The notes: generated by a model from the letters alone, not told the origin. 64,000 nucleotides of DNA from Mycolicibacterium neoaurum ATCC 25795 (GCF_000691525.1 NZ_JMDW01000010.1:310001-374000); one strand, 5' to 3'. Positions 41,268 to 55,066 are shown, numbered from the stretch's first letter. Numbers and translations are program-made.

Positions 41268-42023
41268 GTGAAACCCGTCGTCAGCACGCTGCGCACGGTC
41301 GCAGCCACGGTGGCGGGCACCGCGGCCCAGTTGCCGCGCCGGCGAGTCCTCGGCATCGCCACCACCATTGTGATTCTCGTCGCAGTCGCCCTGCTGGTGC
41401 CACTGCCGACGGCCATGCAGATGCGCGAATGGGCCACTGCCGCCGGTCCGTGGTTTCCCCTCGCGTTTTTCGCCGCCCATACCGTCATGACGGTGTTCCC
41501 TTTTCCCCGAACGGCTTTCACACTGTCGGCCGGGCTGTTGTTCGGACCGTTGCTCGGTATCGGCCTCGCGGTGGTGGCCAGCACGCTGAGCGCCGTGATC
41601 GCCGTCGTGCTGGTGCGCGCGGCGGGGTGGCAGTTGAGCCGGCTGGTGAGCCATCCCAGGGTGGACACGCTCGACGCGCGACTGCGGGAACGGGGCTGGG
41701 TGACGGTGCTGTCCATGCGGATGATCCCGGCCGTGCCGTTCGCGGTGCTCAACTATGCCGCCGGAGCGTCCGCGGTCCGGCTGCTGCCCTATGCGGTGGC
41801 CACACTGGTCGGGGTCATCCCGGGTACCGCCGCCGTGGTCATCCTCGGCGACGCGCTGACGGGCAATGTCAGCCCGTTGCTGTTCCTCGTCTCGGCGTGC
41901 ACCGCCGCCGTCGGCATCGCTGGTCTGGTCTACGAGATCCGGGCGCATCGTCAGCAGCACGATCGCGATCGACAGCCCGGCGAGAACAGCACCGTCGAGG
42001 GCAGCACACCGCAGAGCGGTTGA
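41268..42023 (+). CDS. TVP38/TMEM64 (VTT domain) membrane protein
   Basis: A 251-residue protein with about six hydrophobic segments in the VTT/SNARE-associated arrangement. The core HTVMTVFPFPRTAFTLSAGL and a later RMIPAVPFAVLNYAAGAS are typical of TVP38/DedA-like proteins, which act in lipid scrambling or membrane homeostasis; the substrate is unknown. I chose the GTG at 41268; the open frame to 41166 lacks coding character. It is divergent from mutA and ends one base from the stop of the convergent secreted-protein gene. It corresponds to Rv1491c by position. Confidence 0.85.
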   Translation: MKPVVSTLRTVAATVAGTAAQLPRRRVLGIATTIVILVAVALLVPLPTAMQMREWATAAGPWFPLAFFAAHTVMTVFPFPRTAFTLSAGLLFGPLLGIGLAVVASTLSAVIAVVLVRAAGWQLSRLVSHPRVDTLDARLRERGWVTVLSMRMIPAVPFAVLNYAAGASAVRLLPYAVATLVGVIPGTAAVVILGDALTGNVSPLLFLVSACTAAVGIAGLVYEIRAHRQQHDRDRQPGENSTVEGSTPQSG

Positions 42024-42024
42024 C

Positions 42025-43395
42025 TCAGGCCGCCTTGTCCGAGCGATCCAGGAACCGCACCACCGCGGGGCTGCCGGTCGCCGCCTTGTTCCGGATTCCA
42101 CGCGGGATGTGCAGCGCGACCATCGAACCGGACCGCACCACACCGAGCGGACCCGCACCGGCGAAACGCCCGAAGCCTGCCACGTGGACGGCCCATCCCG
42201 CCTTGGCCTGCCGGTAACCGATACGGATGCCGAGTCCCAGGATCACCAGCAGTCCGCCCACACCGGGCAGCGCCACCGCCGCGAGCGCGGCCAGTGAGAG
42301 CGGCAGCAGGACCTCACTCACCGCGCGGTCGAGGAACGAGTCCGGAGCCGAGGAGGTGGCGATACCGCGCAGCCCGACGGGAATCGGGACAGCAGGAGCG
42401 GCCGTACGCAGGGCGACGGTCGTCGGAGACGAGAGCAGCGATGGTTGCGCCGGCATCTCGTTGAGTAGTGTCCCGGCCGGATCGGCAGCCTGCACGGGTG
42501 CCAGCATCATGTCGGACAGGTCGGTCGAGGGTGCCATCCGGACCGGCCGCGGCGTGTCCGTCAGCGGGGCGTCCGGACTGGTGACGACGGGCACGCCCAT
42601 CAGCGCGCTGAGGTCGGCGGGTAGGGCGATGATGGCGCTGACCGAGGTGTTCACCGAGCCCAGCATGGATTCCATGGTGGAGATGACGTCGGCGACCGGG
42701 TCCTTCGACGTCGGCAACAGGGCGAGCAACGCCGGCACCGCCGCGACCGTGTCGTGGGTGGAGCCCAGCACGGTCGTCATCGTGTTACCGAAGGTCGCGA
42801 CCGCGTCGGGCAGGGTGGCGAACGGGAGCGGACGGGCAGGCCGCGTCGGCTTGGGTTGCGGTGCGCCGGACAGCGGCGCCGTACCCGCGGTCGGGCTCGG
42901 CGCCGGTTCGGGATCCTTGGTCGGCTGGGGCGCCGACGTGAGCGGCGGCACCGACGCGGCGACGGTATCGGTGGCCGTGGGGGCCACGATCCCGATGGCG
43001 ATCTCGGGGGTGACGTCAGGGGTCGCGTCGGGGGTCGCATCGGGTTCGGCGGGATGCAGGATCAGCTCGTTCTGCTGCTCGATATCGGTGCCCGAGGTCC
43101 CGGATCCCGGCTGCGGCCGAGTGTTGGGCGAACCCAGCGTGCCGAGGGTGTTGCGGACATCGCGCAGCGTGTCGCGGATCGAATCCCGCACCGTCGAACC
43201 GAAATCGGTCTGGGTGCGCGTGCCGGGCGCCGGCGCGGTTCCGGTGGAACCACCCGAGCCCACCGAGGACGTTCCTCCCGAGCCACCGCCGGAGGGACCG
43301 TCGTCGGCCATGGCGATGGCGGCCGGACCACCGATGAGCAAGGCCGCGGACAGCACGCATGCGCCCAGTGCGCCGGGTACGCACACTCTCGTCAT
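42025..43395 (-). CDS. Secreted or membrane-anchored Pro/Thr-rich protein of unknown function
   Basis: A 456-residue protein that I do not recognise. An N-terminal signal peptide (GACVLSAALLIGGPAAIAMA, cleavage near MADDG) is followed by a glycine/serine-rich linker. A low-complexity stretch carries repeated TPDATPD-type units and KPTRPARP, typical of exported mycobacterial proteins. The middle (about residues 205-300) is more ordered. Near the C-terminus a hydrophobic helix (LLPLSLAALAAVALPGVGGL) is followed by ~75 basic residues that should remain cytosolic. It probably sits in the membrane with the bulk outside. The ATG at 43395 has only a weak Shine-Dalgarno. Confidence 0.65.
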   Translation of the reverse strand: MTRVCVPGALGACVLSAALLIGGPAAIAMADDGPSGGGSGGTSSVGSGGSTGTAPAPGTRTQTDFGSTVRDSIRDTLRDVRNTLGTLGSPNTRPQPGSGTSGTDIEQQNELILHPAEPDATPDATPDVTPEIAIGIVAPTATDTVAASVPPLTSAPQPTKDPEPAPSPTAGTAPLSGAPQPKPTRPARPLPFATLPDAVATFGNTMTTVLGSTHDTVAAVPALLALLPTSKDPVADVISTMESMLGSVNTSVSAIIALPADLSALMGVPVVTSPDAPLTDTPRPVRMAPSTDLSDMMLAPVQAADPAGTLLNEMPAQPSLLSSPTTVALRTAAPAVPIPVGLRGIATSSAPDSFLDRAVSEVLLPLSLAALAAVALPGVGGLLVILGLGIRIGYRQAKAGWAVHVAGFGRFAGAGPLGVVRSGSMVALHIPRGIRNKAATGSPAVVRFLDRSDKAA

Positions 43396-43533
43396 AGCGC
43401 CGCCATTTCGTCCTCTGATTGGCACGGGGCCAGCTTCATCGTCAGCAACCAGTCAATATGCCATTAGACCACGCATGCCGCCCTCAAGCAGCAAAAATTG
43501 TACGCGGGCGTCAACTATCGGCTCCGGGTGCGG

Positions 43534-44757
43534 TCATGGTGCGCGATGCTGCGCACCCTCCTGCGGCTGCGGCGACGGAGCATCGACCGGCGCTCCGCCG
43601 AGTGCCGGCGACGGCGTCGGCGCGCTCACCGACGCAGCCCCCAGCGGTGGCACCGGATTTCGGGCTTCGGCCTCGGCCTTGGCAACCGCCTGGGCGATGG
43701 CCGGATCGGTCTCGGTGGAGAACCAGTCGGCGATCTCCTCGGCCTCCTCCTCATCGGACTTGGCGGGACTGTCCTCCACCGGCGACGGGGTATACCGGAA
43801 CACGCCGTCCTCCCCCGGCGCGCCGAGCAGCTTGGTGAAGCCCTGCAGCGCCGAACCGAAATCGCTGGGAACCAACCACACCTTGTTGGCTTCGCCCTTG
43901 GCCATCTGCGGCAGGGTCTGCAGATATTGGTAGGCCAGCATCTCGGGGGTGGGACGGCCGTTCTTGATCGCGGCGAACGTCTTCTCGATGGCCTTCGCCT
44001 GGCCCTGGGCCTGCAGATAGGCGGCGGCCCGTTCGCCCTGGGCACGCAGCATGCGGGACTGTCGGTCGGCCTCGGCCGCCAGGATCGCGGCCTGTTTGGC
44101 GCCCTCGGCGGCCAGGATCTGTGCCTGCTTCTGGCCTTCGGCGGCCTTGATGGCCGCTTCGCGACTGCCCTCGGCAGTGAGGATCATGGCGCGCTTCTCG
44201 CGGTCGGCGCGCATCTGCTTCTCCATCGAATCCTGGATCGAGGGCGGCGGGTCGATGCTGCGCAGTTCGACGCGGGCGACACGCAGACCCCACCGGCCGG
44301 TGGCCTCGTCGAGCACCCCGCGCAGCTGACCGTTGATCGAGTCACGCGAGGTCAGCGTCTGTTCCAGCGTCATCCCGCCGACGACATTGCGCAGTGTCGT
44401 GGTGGTGAGCTGCTCGACACCGACGATGTAGTTGCTGATCTGGTAGACAGCGGCCTGCGGGTTGGTGACCTGGAAGTAGACGACGGTATCGATGTTGACG
44501 GTCAGGTTGTCCTCGGTGATCACCGGCTGCGGCGGGAAGGACACCACCCGCTCACGAAGGTCGACCCGTGCCCTGATCTTGTCGACGAACGGCAGCAGCA
44601 GCGTGAGCTGACCCGATACCGTCTTGCTGTAGCGGCCCAGGCGTTCGATGACCGCCGCCTCCGCCTGTGGGATCAGCGCCACCGATTTGGCGACGATGAT
44701 CACCGCGAAGATCACCAGCACCGCCAGCAGTACCAATCCGGCTATCGCACCGTCCAT
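43534..44757 (-). CDS. SPFH/stomatin-like membrane protein (QmcA/Rv1488-like)
   Basis: A 407-residue protein with one N-terminal helix (about residues 3-24), then an SPFH/band-7 domain (VERLGRYSKTVSGQLTLLLP and VVYFQVTNPQAAVYQI), and an alanine/glutamate-rich coiled coil of about 100 residues. The C-terminal ~70 residues are proline-rich and disordered. SPFH proteins scaffold membrane microdomains and are commonly paired with an NfeD protein, which is encoded immediately upstream here. The ATG has a strong GGAGGGGG site. The tail is longer than in E. coli QmcA. Its role in mycobacterial envelope organisation is inferred. Confidence 0.9.
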   Translation of the reverse strand: MDGAIAGLVLLAVLVIFAVIIVAKSVALIPQAEAAVIERLGRYSKTVSGQLTLLLPFVDKIRARVDLRERVVSFPPQPVITEDNLTVNIDTVVYFQVTNPQAAVYQISNYIVGVEQLTTTTLRNVVGGMTLEQTLTSRDSINGQLRGVLDEATGRWGLRVARVELRSIDPPPSIQDSMEKQMRADREKRAMILTAEGSREAAIKAAEGQKQAQILAAEGAKQAAILAAEADRQSRMLRAQGERAAAYLQAQGQAKAIEKTFAAIKNGRPTPEMLAYQYLQTLPQMAKGEANKVWLVPSDFGSALQGFTKLLGAPGEDGVFRYTPSPVEDSPAKSDEEEAEEIADWFSTETDPAIAQAVAKAEAEARNPVPPLGAASVSAPTPSPALGGAPVDAPSPQPQEGAQHRAP

Positions 44758-44824
44758 CTCATCCCCCTCCGGGTTCGACTTTCCGATCCAGACGATTGTG
44801 GCGGCCTGAACCGGGTGTTGCGGT

Positions 44825-45256
44825 CTAGACGATCTTGGAGACCACCGCGGTGGCACCGTCGATGTGCACGACGGTCACCTGGTCCCCGCTTTCGAACACA
44901 TCGTTGTCGTTGAGCGGACGCGCGGTCCACACCTCGCCGTCCAGCTTCACCTGGCCGGCATCGCGCGACACCGGGGCCAGCACCAGCGCGGCGCGACCTT
45001 CCAAAGCCTTGGCCGGATCGGGTAAACCGACACCGGACAGCATCCGGCGTTTCAGTGCCGGGCGCACCAATGCCAGCAGCAGCACCGAGACGACGAGGAA
45101 CACCGCACCGTCGGCCCAGATCGGCCAGTCGAAGGCGAAGCTCGCGCCGGCCGCGGCCAGCGCACCGCCGCTGAGCATGAGCAGGAACATGTCACCGGTG
45201 AGGGCTTCTGCTCCTGCCAGTCCCAGGGCCGCGACCAGCCAAATCCATGCGGGCAT
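44825..45256 (-). CDS. NfeD-family membrane protein
   Basis: A 143-residue protein with three short hydrophobic segments in the first ~75 residues ([20 protein letters not shown] onward). The C-terminal OB-fold NfeD domain has [23 protein letters not shown] and [17 protein letters not shown]. It lacks the large serine-protease domain of long NfeD forms. NfeD proteins work with SPFH partners; the SPFH gene follows after 67 bases. ATG at 45256. Confidence 0.9.
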   Translation of the reverse strand: MPAWIWLVAALGLAGAEALTGDMFLLMLSGGALAAAGASFAFDWPIWADGAVFLVVSVLLLALVRPALKRRMLSGVGLPDPAKALEGRAALVLAPVSRDAGQVKLDGEVWTARPLNDNDVFESGDQVTVVHIDGATAVVSKIV

Positions 45257-45313
45257 GTTCCCAGCCTAGCGAATCCGGCCGTTCCGGCAGGCGACAACTA
45301 CACTGCGGAAACT

Positions 45314-46162
45314 ATGTGGTGCCCGAGTGCTTCGCTGACGGTATGGGTCAACGCCTGGCTTGCGGGCGTTGCCGCCCCCGACGATGTGCTGGATGCGTTA
45401 TCGCAATGGGCGCCAAAGCATTCCGTGACCGCCTACGATTCGGTCGCGGCCGGCAACACCGGGCTTCCATGGCCGGACCTCAACCATTCCGGCACCATGT
45501 CGCTGCTACAGACGATGCGCACGGCGGCCGGCCCCGCCACCGGGAGCCCGGCGGTGGCGTTGATACTGCCGGTGCCCGGCGATGTGCGCGGCCTCCCGCC
45601 GGACACCCAGTTCCAGCGCGATGCGATCACCATGGGCGAGGCCATCATCGTCGGCACCCAGCCCGGCCGATCTGTCGGGCTGGTGCCCGAGTACGCCTAC
45701 GAGGACATCGACGATCCCGATTACGAACCCGATCCGGTATCGCTGGCTTGGACGGTCTATTCCGTGCCCGCACCCGTGATACTCGAACATCACGATCTCG
45801 GCGAGGCCGAGTACACACTGCGGTCCGCGGTGCGCTCGGCGGCCGACGCACTGAGCGCGTTGAGCGCGGGCATCGGCGTCGCCGATATCGACGATCCGCG
45901 GGGCATGGTCGAGCAGCTGCTTGAGGCGACCCGCTTGCACCGGTTGCCCGACCACACCCCCGAGCGGGCGCTGCGGGTGCTGGAGAACGCGGCGCATATC
46001 GATGCCATCATCACGGCCAGTTCGGGCCTGATCCCGATCGGGCTGCAGACCAGTTCGGAGGTCCAGATCGCCTCGGACACATTACGACCGCTGGCCACGG
46101 TGGTGCGCACGGCCAGGTTGGCCGCGATCAGCGCGATCCTCTACTCGGCCTGGCGGCGCTGA
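45314..46162 (+). CDS. Conserved mycobacterial hypothetical protein (Rv1486c-like)
   Basis: A 282-residue protein without membrane segments, signal peptide or a recognisable catalytic motif. The central part is acidic ([13 protein letters not shown]), followed by a helical region ([20 protein letters not shown]). Its position beside hemH and the NfeD gene matches Rv1486c of M. tuberculosis, a conserved protein of unknown function. ATG at 45314 is the first start in the frame. It is divergent from the NfeD gene and convergent with hemH. The sequence gives no basis for a function. Confidence 0.75.
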   Translation: MWCPSASLTVWVNAWLAGVAAPDDVLDALSQWAPKHSVTAYDSVAAGNTGLPWPDLNHSGTMSLLQTMRTAAGPATGSPAVALILPVPGDVRGLPPDTQFQRDAITMGEAIIVGTQPGRSVGLVPEYAYEDIDDPDYEPDPVSLAWTVYSVPAPVILEHHDLGEAEYTLRSAVRSAADALSALSAGIGVADIDDPRGMVEQLLEATRLHRLPDHTPERALRVLENAAHIDAIITASSGLIPIGLQTSSEVQIASDTLRPLATVVRTARLAAISAILYSAWRR

Positions 46163-46180
46163 TCGCCGACCCGGTACCGC

Positions 46181-47260
46181 TCAGCGGGCGGCCGGAGCCG
46201 CACCGGGGCGCCCCGGCTGATCAGGAGCCGGGACACATGCCGGGGTGCAGAAGGACCCGTTGAGGCTGTTTCCGTAACCGGGAACGGGTTCTGGTCCGAC
46301 GACTCTGGCCGGTGCCTGCTCGGTCTGCAGCTCGTCGATGAGGCCAACGACCAGTTCGGCGAAGCGGCGCTGCGCGTTCGGGGTGGTGGCCCGGGCCAGC
46401 GCCACGCCCGCCGCCTCGGCCTGCTCGGCCAGTTCGCTGTCCAGATCCCAGATGACCTCGATGTGGTCGGCGACGAAACCGATCGGGCAGACGATCACCG
46501 CATCTACCCCGCGCTCGACGAGCACCTCCAGATGGTCCCCGACGTCGGGTTCCAGCCACGGCACCTGGGGCGGGCCCGACCGGGACTGCCAGACCAGATC
46601 GAACTCGTCATAACCGGCCGCGGCCGCCACCAGCCGCGACGCGTAGCCGACCTGCCGCTCATAGAGGTCCTGACCGCACCGGTTGGCGGCCCGCAACGGA
46701 ATGGAATGTGCGGTGAACACCAGCCGCGCACCACTGCGGCGCTCGGCGGGCAGGCTCTCGGCGGCGTCGGCGATGGCGTCGGCGAACATCGCGACGAACA
46801 GCGGATGATCGAAGTACTGGCGCAACTTGACCAGTTCGGGTGCCGGACCGCTACCGTCGGCCGGAACCGCGGACCGCGCCCTGGCGATGTCCTCCTGGTA
46901 CTGCGCGCAACCCGAGTAGCCACCCCACGCCGACGTCGAGAACACCGCCGCCCGGCGAATACCGTTGTCGCGCATCGCCTTGACGGTGTCTTCGACGAAC
47001 GGCTCCCAGTTGCGGTTGCCGAAGTACACCGGCAGGTCTCGTCCCTGATCGGCGAGCACACCCTCGATCTGCTCGATGAGCGCCCGGTTGATGCCGTTGA
47101 TCGGCGACACCCCACCGAAGTGGTGATAGTGCTCGGCGACCGCCGCCAGCCGCTCCGGCGGGATTCCGCGACCGCGGGTGACGTTCTCCAGGAACGGCAT
47201 CACCTGATCGTGCCCCTCCGGTCCACCAAAGGACAACAGCAGCAGCGCGTCAAAGTGCAT
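46181..47260 (-). CDS. hemH: Ferrochelatase (coproporphyrin ferrochelatase type)
   Basis: A 359-residue enzyme inserting Fe2+ into a porphyrin in the last stages of heme synthesis. In Actinobacteria the substrate is coproporphyrin III, so CpfC is the more accurate name. Landmarks are [34 protein letters not shown], the catalytic histidine in [10 protein letters not shown] and the acidic region near the C-terminal third. A Cys-rich C-terminus (GSFCTPAC) together with Cys118 could supply ligands for the [2Fe-2S] cluster reported in mycobacterial ferrochelatase. It ends the fabG1-inhA-hemH operon, 16 bases after inhA. Confidence 0.94.
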   Translation of the reverse strand: MHFDALLLLSFGGPEGHDQVMPFLENVTRGRGIPPERLAAVAEHYHHFGGVSPINGINRALIEQIEGVLADQGRDLPVYFGNRNWEPFVEDTVKAMRDNGIRRAAVFSTSAWGGYSGCAQYQEDIARARSAVPADGSGPAPELVKLRQYFDHPLFVAMFADAIADAAESLPAERRSGARLVFTAHSIPLRAANRCGQDLYERQVGYASRLVAAAAGYDEFDLVWQSRSGPPQVPWLEPDVGDHLEVLVERGVDAVIVCPIGFVADHIEVIWDLDSELAEQAEAAGVALARATTPNAQRRFAELVVGLIDELQTEQAPARVVGPEPVPGYGNSLNGSFCTPACVPAPDQPGRPGAAPAAR

Positions 47261-47276
47261 GGGGTTGCACGCCTTC

Positions 47277-48086
47277 CTACAACAGCTGGGTGCTGGCGCC
47301 GCCGTCGGCGTAGATGATGGTCCCGGTGGTGGCCGGCAGCCAGTCCGAGAGCAGGGCGCAGACGGTCTTGGCCACCGGGGTCGGATCCTTCATGTTCCAG
47401 CCGACGGGAGCACGCTGGTCCCAGCCCTCTTCGAGCAGCCGCATCTGGTCACCGGCCTCGGCGCCGAGCGCACCACCGACGATGGCGCTCATCGCGAGCG
47501 TCCGGATCGGGCCTGCGGCAACAAGATTCGAGCGAACGCCGAACGGGCCCGCCTCCCGCGCGACGAACCGGTTGACCGACTCCAGGGCGCTCTTGGCGAC
47601 CGTCATCCAGTTGTAGGCGGGCATCGCGCGGGTCGGGTCGAAGTCCATGCCCACGATGCTGCCGCCGCTGTTCATGACGGGCAGGGTGGCCTTGGCCAGC
47701 GACGCATACGAGTAGGCCGAGATGTGGATGCCCTTGGCGACGTCCTCGTAGGGCGCGTCGAAGAACGGGTTGACGCCCATACCGGTCTGGGGCATGAAAC
47801 CGATCGAGTGCACCACACCGTCGAGTTTGTTGCCCTCGCCGATCACCTCGGTGATCCGGCCGGCCAGCGAATCGAGGTGTTCGGTGTTCTGCACATCGAG
47901 TTCCAGCAGCGGTGCCGGATTGGGCAGCCGGTCGGCGATGCGCTGGATCAGCTTCATCCGGTCGAAACCGGTCAGCACCAGTTCGGCGCCGGCCTCCTGG
48001 GCCTGCTTGGCGATGTGGAACGCGATCGAGCTGTCGGTGATGATCCCCGTGACGAGGATGCGCTTACCTTGCAGAAGTCCTGACAT
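47277..48086 (-). CDS. inhA: NADH-dependent enoyl-ACP reductase
   Basis: A 269-residue FAS-II reductase that elongates meromycolate chains and is the target of isoniazid-NAD, ethionamide-NAD and triclosan. It has exactly the M. tuberculosis length, so numbering transfers directly: Phe149, Tyr158 and Lys165 are present. The resistance-associated positions Ile16, Ile21, Ser94 and Ile95 are all in the susceptible state. The NADH-binding segment begins [20 protein letters not shown]. It is separated from fabG1 by 41 bases and expected to be cotranscribed with it. There are no anomalies in the sequence. Confidence 0.98.
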   Translation of the reverse strand: MSGLLQGKRILVTGIITDSSIAFHIAKQAQEAGAELVLTGFDRMKLIQRIADRLPNPAPLLELDVQNTEHLDSLAGRITEVIGEGNKLDGVVHSIGFMPQTGMGVNPFFDAPYEDVAKGIHISAYSYASLAKATLPVMNSGGSIVGMDFDPTRAMPAYNWMTVAKSALESVNRFVAREAGPFGVRSNLVAAGPIRTLAMSAIVGGALGAEAGDQMRLLEEGWDQRAPVGWNMKDPTPVAKTVCALLSDWLPATTGTIIYADGGASTQLL

Positions 48087-48127
48087 GTCCTGGTTTCCTT
48101 TCTCGTGGCGCTGCCGCGGCGGTAGGT

Positions 48128-48949
<822 letters not shown>

Positions 48950-48950
<1 letters not shown>

Positions 48951-49864
48951 CACGGCAGCAGCGGGGCGGGCGCACTCCCCCGGGCCGCATCCCGTCGCGG
49001 CGGCGCACCGAACATCCGGCGGTATTCCCGGCTGAACTGGGTGGGGCTGTCGTAGCCCACCAGGTGTCCGACTCCGGCGACATCACCGGCATCGGCGGCA
49101 AGCAACGCCCGTGCCTGCGCAAGCCTGATCCTCTTCTGGAACTGCAACGGGCTCATCGACGTGACGGCACGGAAGTGCCGGTGAAACGACGAGGGACTCA
49201 TCCCGGCCAGTACCGCGAGGTCGGCGATGCGCAGTGGCTCGGCATAGTTGTCGCGAAGCCAGCGGATGGTCCGGTCGATGTGTGCCGAAACCCCGCCGGT
49301 GGTGCCGATCCGGGCCACCAGTGCCCCGTGCGGACCGGTGAGCAATCGCCACAGGATCTCTTTTTCGACGAGCGGACCGAGCACGGCGGCATCATCGGGA
49401 TGCTCCACCAACCGGGTCAGCCGCAGCACCGCGTCGAGGAGTGCGGGCTCGGCAGGCCCGCTGGCCATGGCCGGGCCCGCCGGCCCGCCGACGTTTGCCG
49501 GATGGTGCCGACCACGATCGGCGAGCAGCAGTTCGGCGATCGCGGCCGGGCGCAGCACGATGCCGACACCGAGTGCCGGCGTATGAGCATCGGCGCCGAC
49601 GAAGTGCCCGCTCACGGGTAGTTCAGCGGCCACCACGAGCATGTCTCCGCTGCGGTAATCGAAGATCTGGTCACCGAGCAGGATCCGCTTGGCGCCCTGC
49701 ACCATGACCACGAGCAGCGGCTCGGTCAGTGAGTACTCCGGCTCCGACGTGTCGACACGGGAGAGCAGCAGCCCGTCGATCGTCGTCGTCATCGACGCCA
49801 CCGCGTGCGTGTCCACCAACCGGCGCAGCTCGGACAGCATGGCCGCGGTGGTCTCGGGTGTCAT
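48950..49864 (-). CDS. AraC-family transcriptional regulator
   Basis: A 304-residue regulator with an N-terminal AraC_N/cupin-like sensing domain (about residues 25-170, including VMVQGAKRILLGDQIFDYRS). A C-terminal pair of helix-turn-helix motifs follows (about 205-295; ADLAVLAGMSPSSFHRHFRA and LVGYDSPTQFSREYRRMFG). It is divergent from the aldo/keto reductase gene with 142 bases between, the usual arrangement for a regulator of an adjacent oxidoreductase. The pair interrupts the M. tuberculosis order between fabG1 and the VWA gene. The inducer is unknown. Confidence 0.9.
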
Positions 49865-50006
49865 GTACCCAGCGAATCACGAACAGCACGATTCATCCAT
49901 GGTTGAGAGGATCAGGCAGGAATCAGATCGGATCGGTCTACCGCTGGGCCCGGCCGCCGCGGTTGCATGAGAAGCGAAATCACCAGCCCGATCAAGGAGA
50001 GCTCCG

Positions 50007-51083
<1,077 letters not shown>

Positions 51084-51087
<4 letters not shown>

Positions 51088-52091
51088 CCGGGCAGGCGCC
51101 GGTTGATCAGCAGCGCCGCCAGCGCCGCCAGCGCGAGCACCAGTGCGCCCAGACGCAACCAGCCGACGCTGGCATCGCCCTTCATGGTCTCGTAGCCGAT
51201 CTGTTCCTGCAGCGAGCTGAACACCGCCTTGAGCTGTTCCAGGCTGGAGGCGGTGAAGGCCTCGCCCCCGGAGAGTTCGGCGATCTTGGCCAGCATCTCG
51301 TCATCGACCGGAACCGGTTGGCGCTGTTCGTTGATCTCGACATATCCATACGGCGTGCCGAAGGACACCGTCGAGATCGGCACACCCTGGTCCTTGGCGG
51401 TGCGCGCGGCGGTATATGCGCCCTTGGGGTTGTCCGGATTCGACGGCACCGTCTCCTTGCCGTCGGACATCAGCACGATGCGCGCGGGCGGGGGCTCGTC
51501 ACCGCCGCCGATCACCGCGCCGACGGTGGCGATCGCCTGCAATGCGGTGAAGATGCCCTCGCCGGTGGCGGTGCGATCGGCCAGCTGCAACTTGTCGATC
51601 CCGTTCTTGGTGGCCTCGCGATTGGTCGTCGGGGACACCAGGACCGTCGCGGTACCTGCATAGGCGATGAGGCCGAGGTTGATCCCGGGGGTCAACTGAT
51701 CGGCGAACTGCTTGGCCGCCTCCTGAGCGGCAACCAGCCGGCTGGGCGCCACATCGGTGGCTCGCATGGACTGCGAGACGTCGATGACGAGCATGACGAC
51801 GGCCCGGTTGCGCGGGATGCGAACGTCATTGGTCGGCCCGGCCATCGCGACGGTCAACAGGGTCAGCGCGGCGATCAGCAGGATGGCGGGCAGATGGCGC
51901 CACCTGCTCGGTTGCTTGGGCGCCACCCGCTCCAGCAGTTCCATGTTGGCGAATCGCAGAATCCGCTGTTTGCGCGCCCGCTGCACCACGATGTAGAGGA
52001 CGACCAGCCCCAGCACCGCGAGCAGGAACAAGAAGAACCATTTGTGTTCGAAACCCGAAAGGCTCATCGGCCCGAGCAACGGCAAAGTCAT
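51084..52091 (-). CDS. VWA-domain membrane protein (BatA/Rv1481-like)
   Basis: A 335-residue protein with two N-terminal helices (about residues 18-36 and 66-85), a von Willebrand A domain, and a C-terminal helix. The MIDAS motif is DVSQSM (about residue 104), with the later Thr and Asp positions in TATGEG and LMSDGKE. Such proteins act with MoxR ATPases and DUF58 proteins in a periplasm-facing chaperone or maturation complex; the three genes are contiguous here. The stop TAG shares a CTAG palindrome with the ancestral stop of the convergent aldo/keto reductase. ATG at 52091. Confidence 0.92.
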
Positions 52092-52130
52092 GTGTGCCTA
52101 GTCATTTCAGTATCGCTTGCCTCACCCACG

Positions 52131-53077
52131 CTACCGCCCACCCGCCATGGCACCCCGACGCCTGTCCGCGACGAAGCGCACCACGTCGGCGATCCAGTCC
52201 CCGTCGGTGCGCAAGGTGAGCAGCGGTGCATCGCAGCGCCGCAGGGTGCGGGCGACCTCGGCGCGGTGCGCGGACGAGGCCCTTGCGAAATCGTCACGCA
52301 GTTTCTCGTCGATCGTGAATTCGCGGGTCACCCCGGACTCGGTGTCCTGCAGGACGACATCGCCGACATCGGGCAGTTCGACATCGCGAGGGTCGATGAT
52401 CTCGATGCCCAGCACCTCATGGCGGCCCGAAATGGCCCGCAGTGGCCGCATCCAGTCGATCGGTCCGAGGAAGTCACTGATGATGACGGCCATCCCCCGT
52501 CGTCGCTCCGGGCGGCGCAGCGCGTCGATGGCGCCGGCCAGGTCACCGCGCACACCCAGCGGCGCCTGCGGTGTTGTCGCGATGGCGCGCAACAACTCCT
52601 GCTCATGCAACCGGCCCGACAGCGCTGGCACCCGCTTCATCGTCTCGCCGTTGGAGATCACCGCCCCGATCCGGTTGCCACCGCCGCTGTTGAGGAACGT
52701 GATGGCCGCCGCCGCCGCGACCGCGAGATCGCGCTTCTCGCAGCCGGTGGTGCCGAAGTCCAGACTGGACGAGACGTCCACGACCAACCAGGTTTCCAGC
52801 TCGCGGTCGGCGATCATCTGCCGCACGTGGGGCTGGGTGGTGCGCGCGGTGACCGACCAGTCCATCCGGCGGACATCATCGCCGGGCTGATACATCCGGG
52901 ACTCCCCCGGCTCCGAGCCGGGACCGGGGATCAGACCGAGATGATCACCGTGCAGCACACCGTCGAGTTTGCGGCGCACCGTGAGCTCGAGTTTGCGCAG
53001 CGCCGCACTCAGTGCGGGGTCGCGGATCTCGCCGCGCTTGAGCGAGGGCAGGTCGACCGCGCGCCTGCCGGTCCCGG

Positions 53078-53081
<4 letters not shown>
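52131..53081 (-). CDS. DUF58-domain protein (Rv1480-like)
   Basis: A 316-residue cytosolic protein with the DUF58 signature (YQPGDDVRRMDWSVTARTTQ) followed by a degenerate VWA-like fold starting WLVVDVSSSLDFG. Proteins of this family accompany MoxR ATPases. The GTG overlaps the moxR1 stop by four bases (GTGA), showing translational coupling. The operon order moxR1-DUF58-VWA is the classical MoxR layout. Specific substrates in mycobacteria are not known. Confidence 0.92.
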
Positions 53082-54214
<1,133 letters not shown>

Positions 54215-54352
54215 CTAGCTTCCTCCCACGGTCGATCTGCAACAAACTCGCTGGACTTCGGTGGCGACCGCCGAGCTGGCCGGGCGTCCGCCGTCAACTA
54301 TTCCAGGCAGCCCGGAATCCGTCGACGTCGCCCGCCCGGCGTGCCGCGTGGG

Positions 54353-55066
54353 TCAGGACTCGATGACGCGCACCAGGTGCGGGGACATGCCCGCCGTGCG
54401 CAGCGGGCTGACGGTCACCTTGCCCGCCGAACCGGAGGCCTCCAGCATCTTCCCGCCACCCAGATAGATGGCCACGTGCTGGCTGCCGCCCGGGCCCCAG
54501 AAGATCAGGTCGCCGCGCTTGGCCTGCGACGGAGAGATGGCGCGACCGCCGGAGGTGTACTGGTCGCCGGAGTACTTGGGGATCTGCACACCGACACCGG
54601 CGAACGCGTACCTGGTGAATCCGGAGCAGTCGTAGCCGATCTTGCCGTCGTCGTAGTCGACGCCCGGGCCGGGACCGGTCAGGGTGCCGCCGCCCCACGA
54701 GTACGGAACGCCGATCTGCGATCCGCCACGGCGGATCACGTATTCGATGGCCTGCGGGCCGCGCACCCGGGCGCCGGGCAGCAGGCCGCCGGTCGAGGCG
54801 GCCGGAGCGGGTGCCAGGCCGATGGACTGCAGGAACTTGGACCCGAGGCTCTGGGTGGTCTCCAGCGCGATCTTGCTGACCTGGAAGGAGGCGTTGGCGA
54901 TGGCCACCGGATCACCTGGGGCGCCCGAGCTCGGGCGCGCGGGCAGGGTCGGATCCCATTCGCCTGGGTCGGCGGTGGCGGTCGCCGCGGCACCGATGGC
55001 CATCGCGGCGGCCACCGCCAGTGCTGCCAGCACCCGGGTCAATGTACGAAAGCGTGTGGAGTTCAA
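54353..55066 (-). CDS. ripB: NlpC/P60 peptidoglycan endopeptidase (RipB)
   Basis: A 237-residue exported D,L-endopeptidase that cleaves within peptidoglycan stem peptides. A signal peptide (VLAALAVAAAMAIGAAATATA) is followed by a short linker and the NlpC/P60 domain. Catalytic residues are Cys147 (YDCSGF), His197 (GSQHVA) and probably Glu209. The N-terminal coiled coil of RipA is missing, as expected. The start is TTG preceded by a GGGA-like sequence; no better in-frame start exists before the signal peptide. It follows ripA by 25 bases, a typical pair. Confidence 0.94.
   Translation of the reverse strand: MNSTRFRTLTRVLAALAVAAAMAIGAAATATADPGEWDPTLPARPSSGAPGDPVAIANASFQVSKIALETTQSLGSKFLQSIGLAPAPAASTGGLLPGARVRGPQAIEYVIRRGGSQIGVPYSWGGGTLTGPGPGVDYDDGKIGYDCSGFTRYAFAGVGVQIPKYSGDQYTSGGRAISPSQAKRGDLIFWGPGGSQHVAIYLGGGKMLEASGSAGKVTVSPLRTAGMSPHLVRVIES

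Noticed and set aside
47277..48086. Drug-resistance change in inhA
   Set aside because: Positions 16, 21, 94 and 95 are all in the susceptible state.
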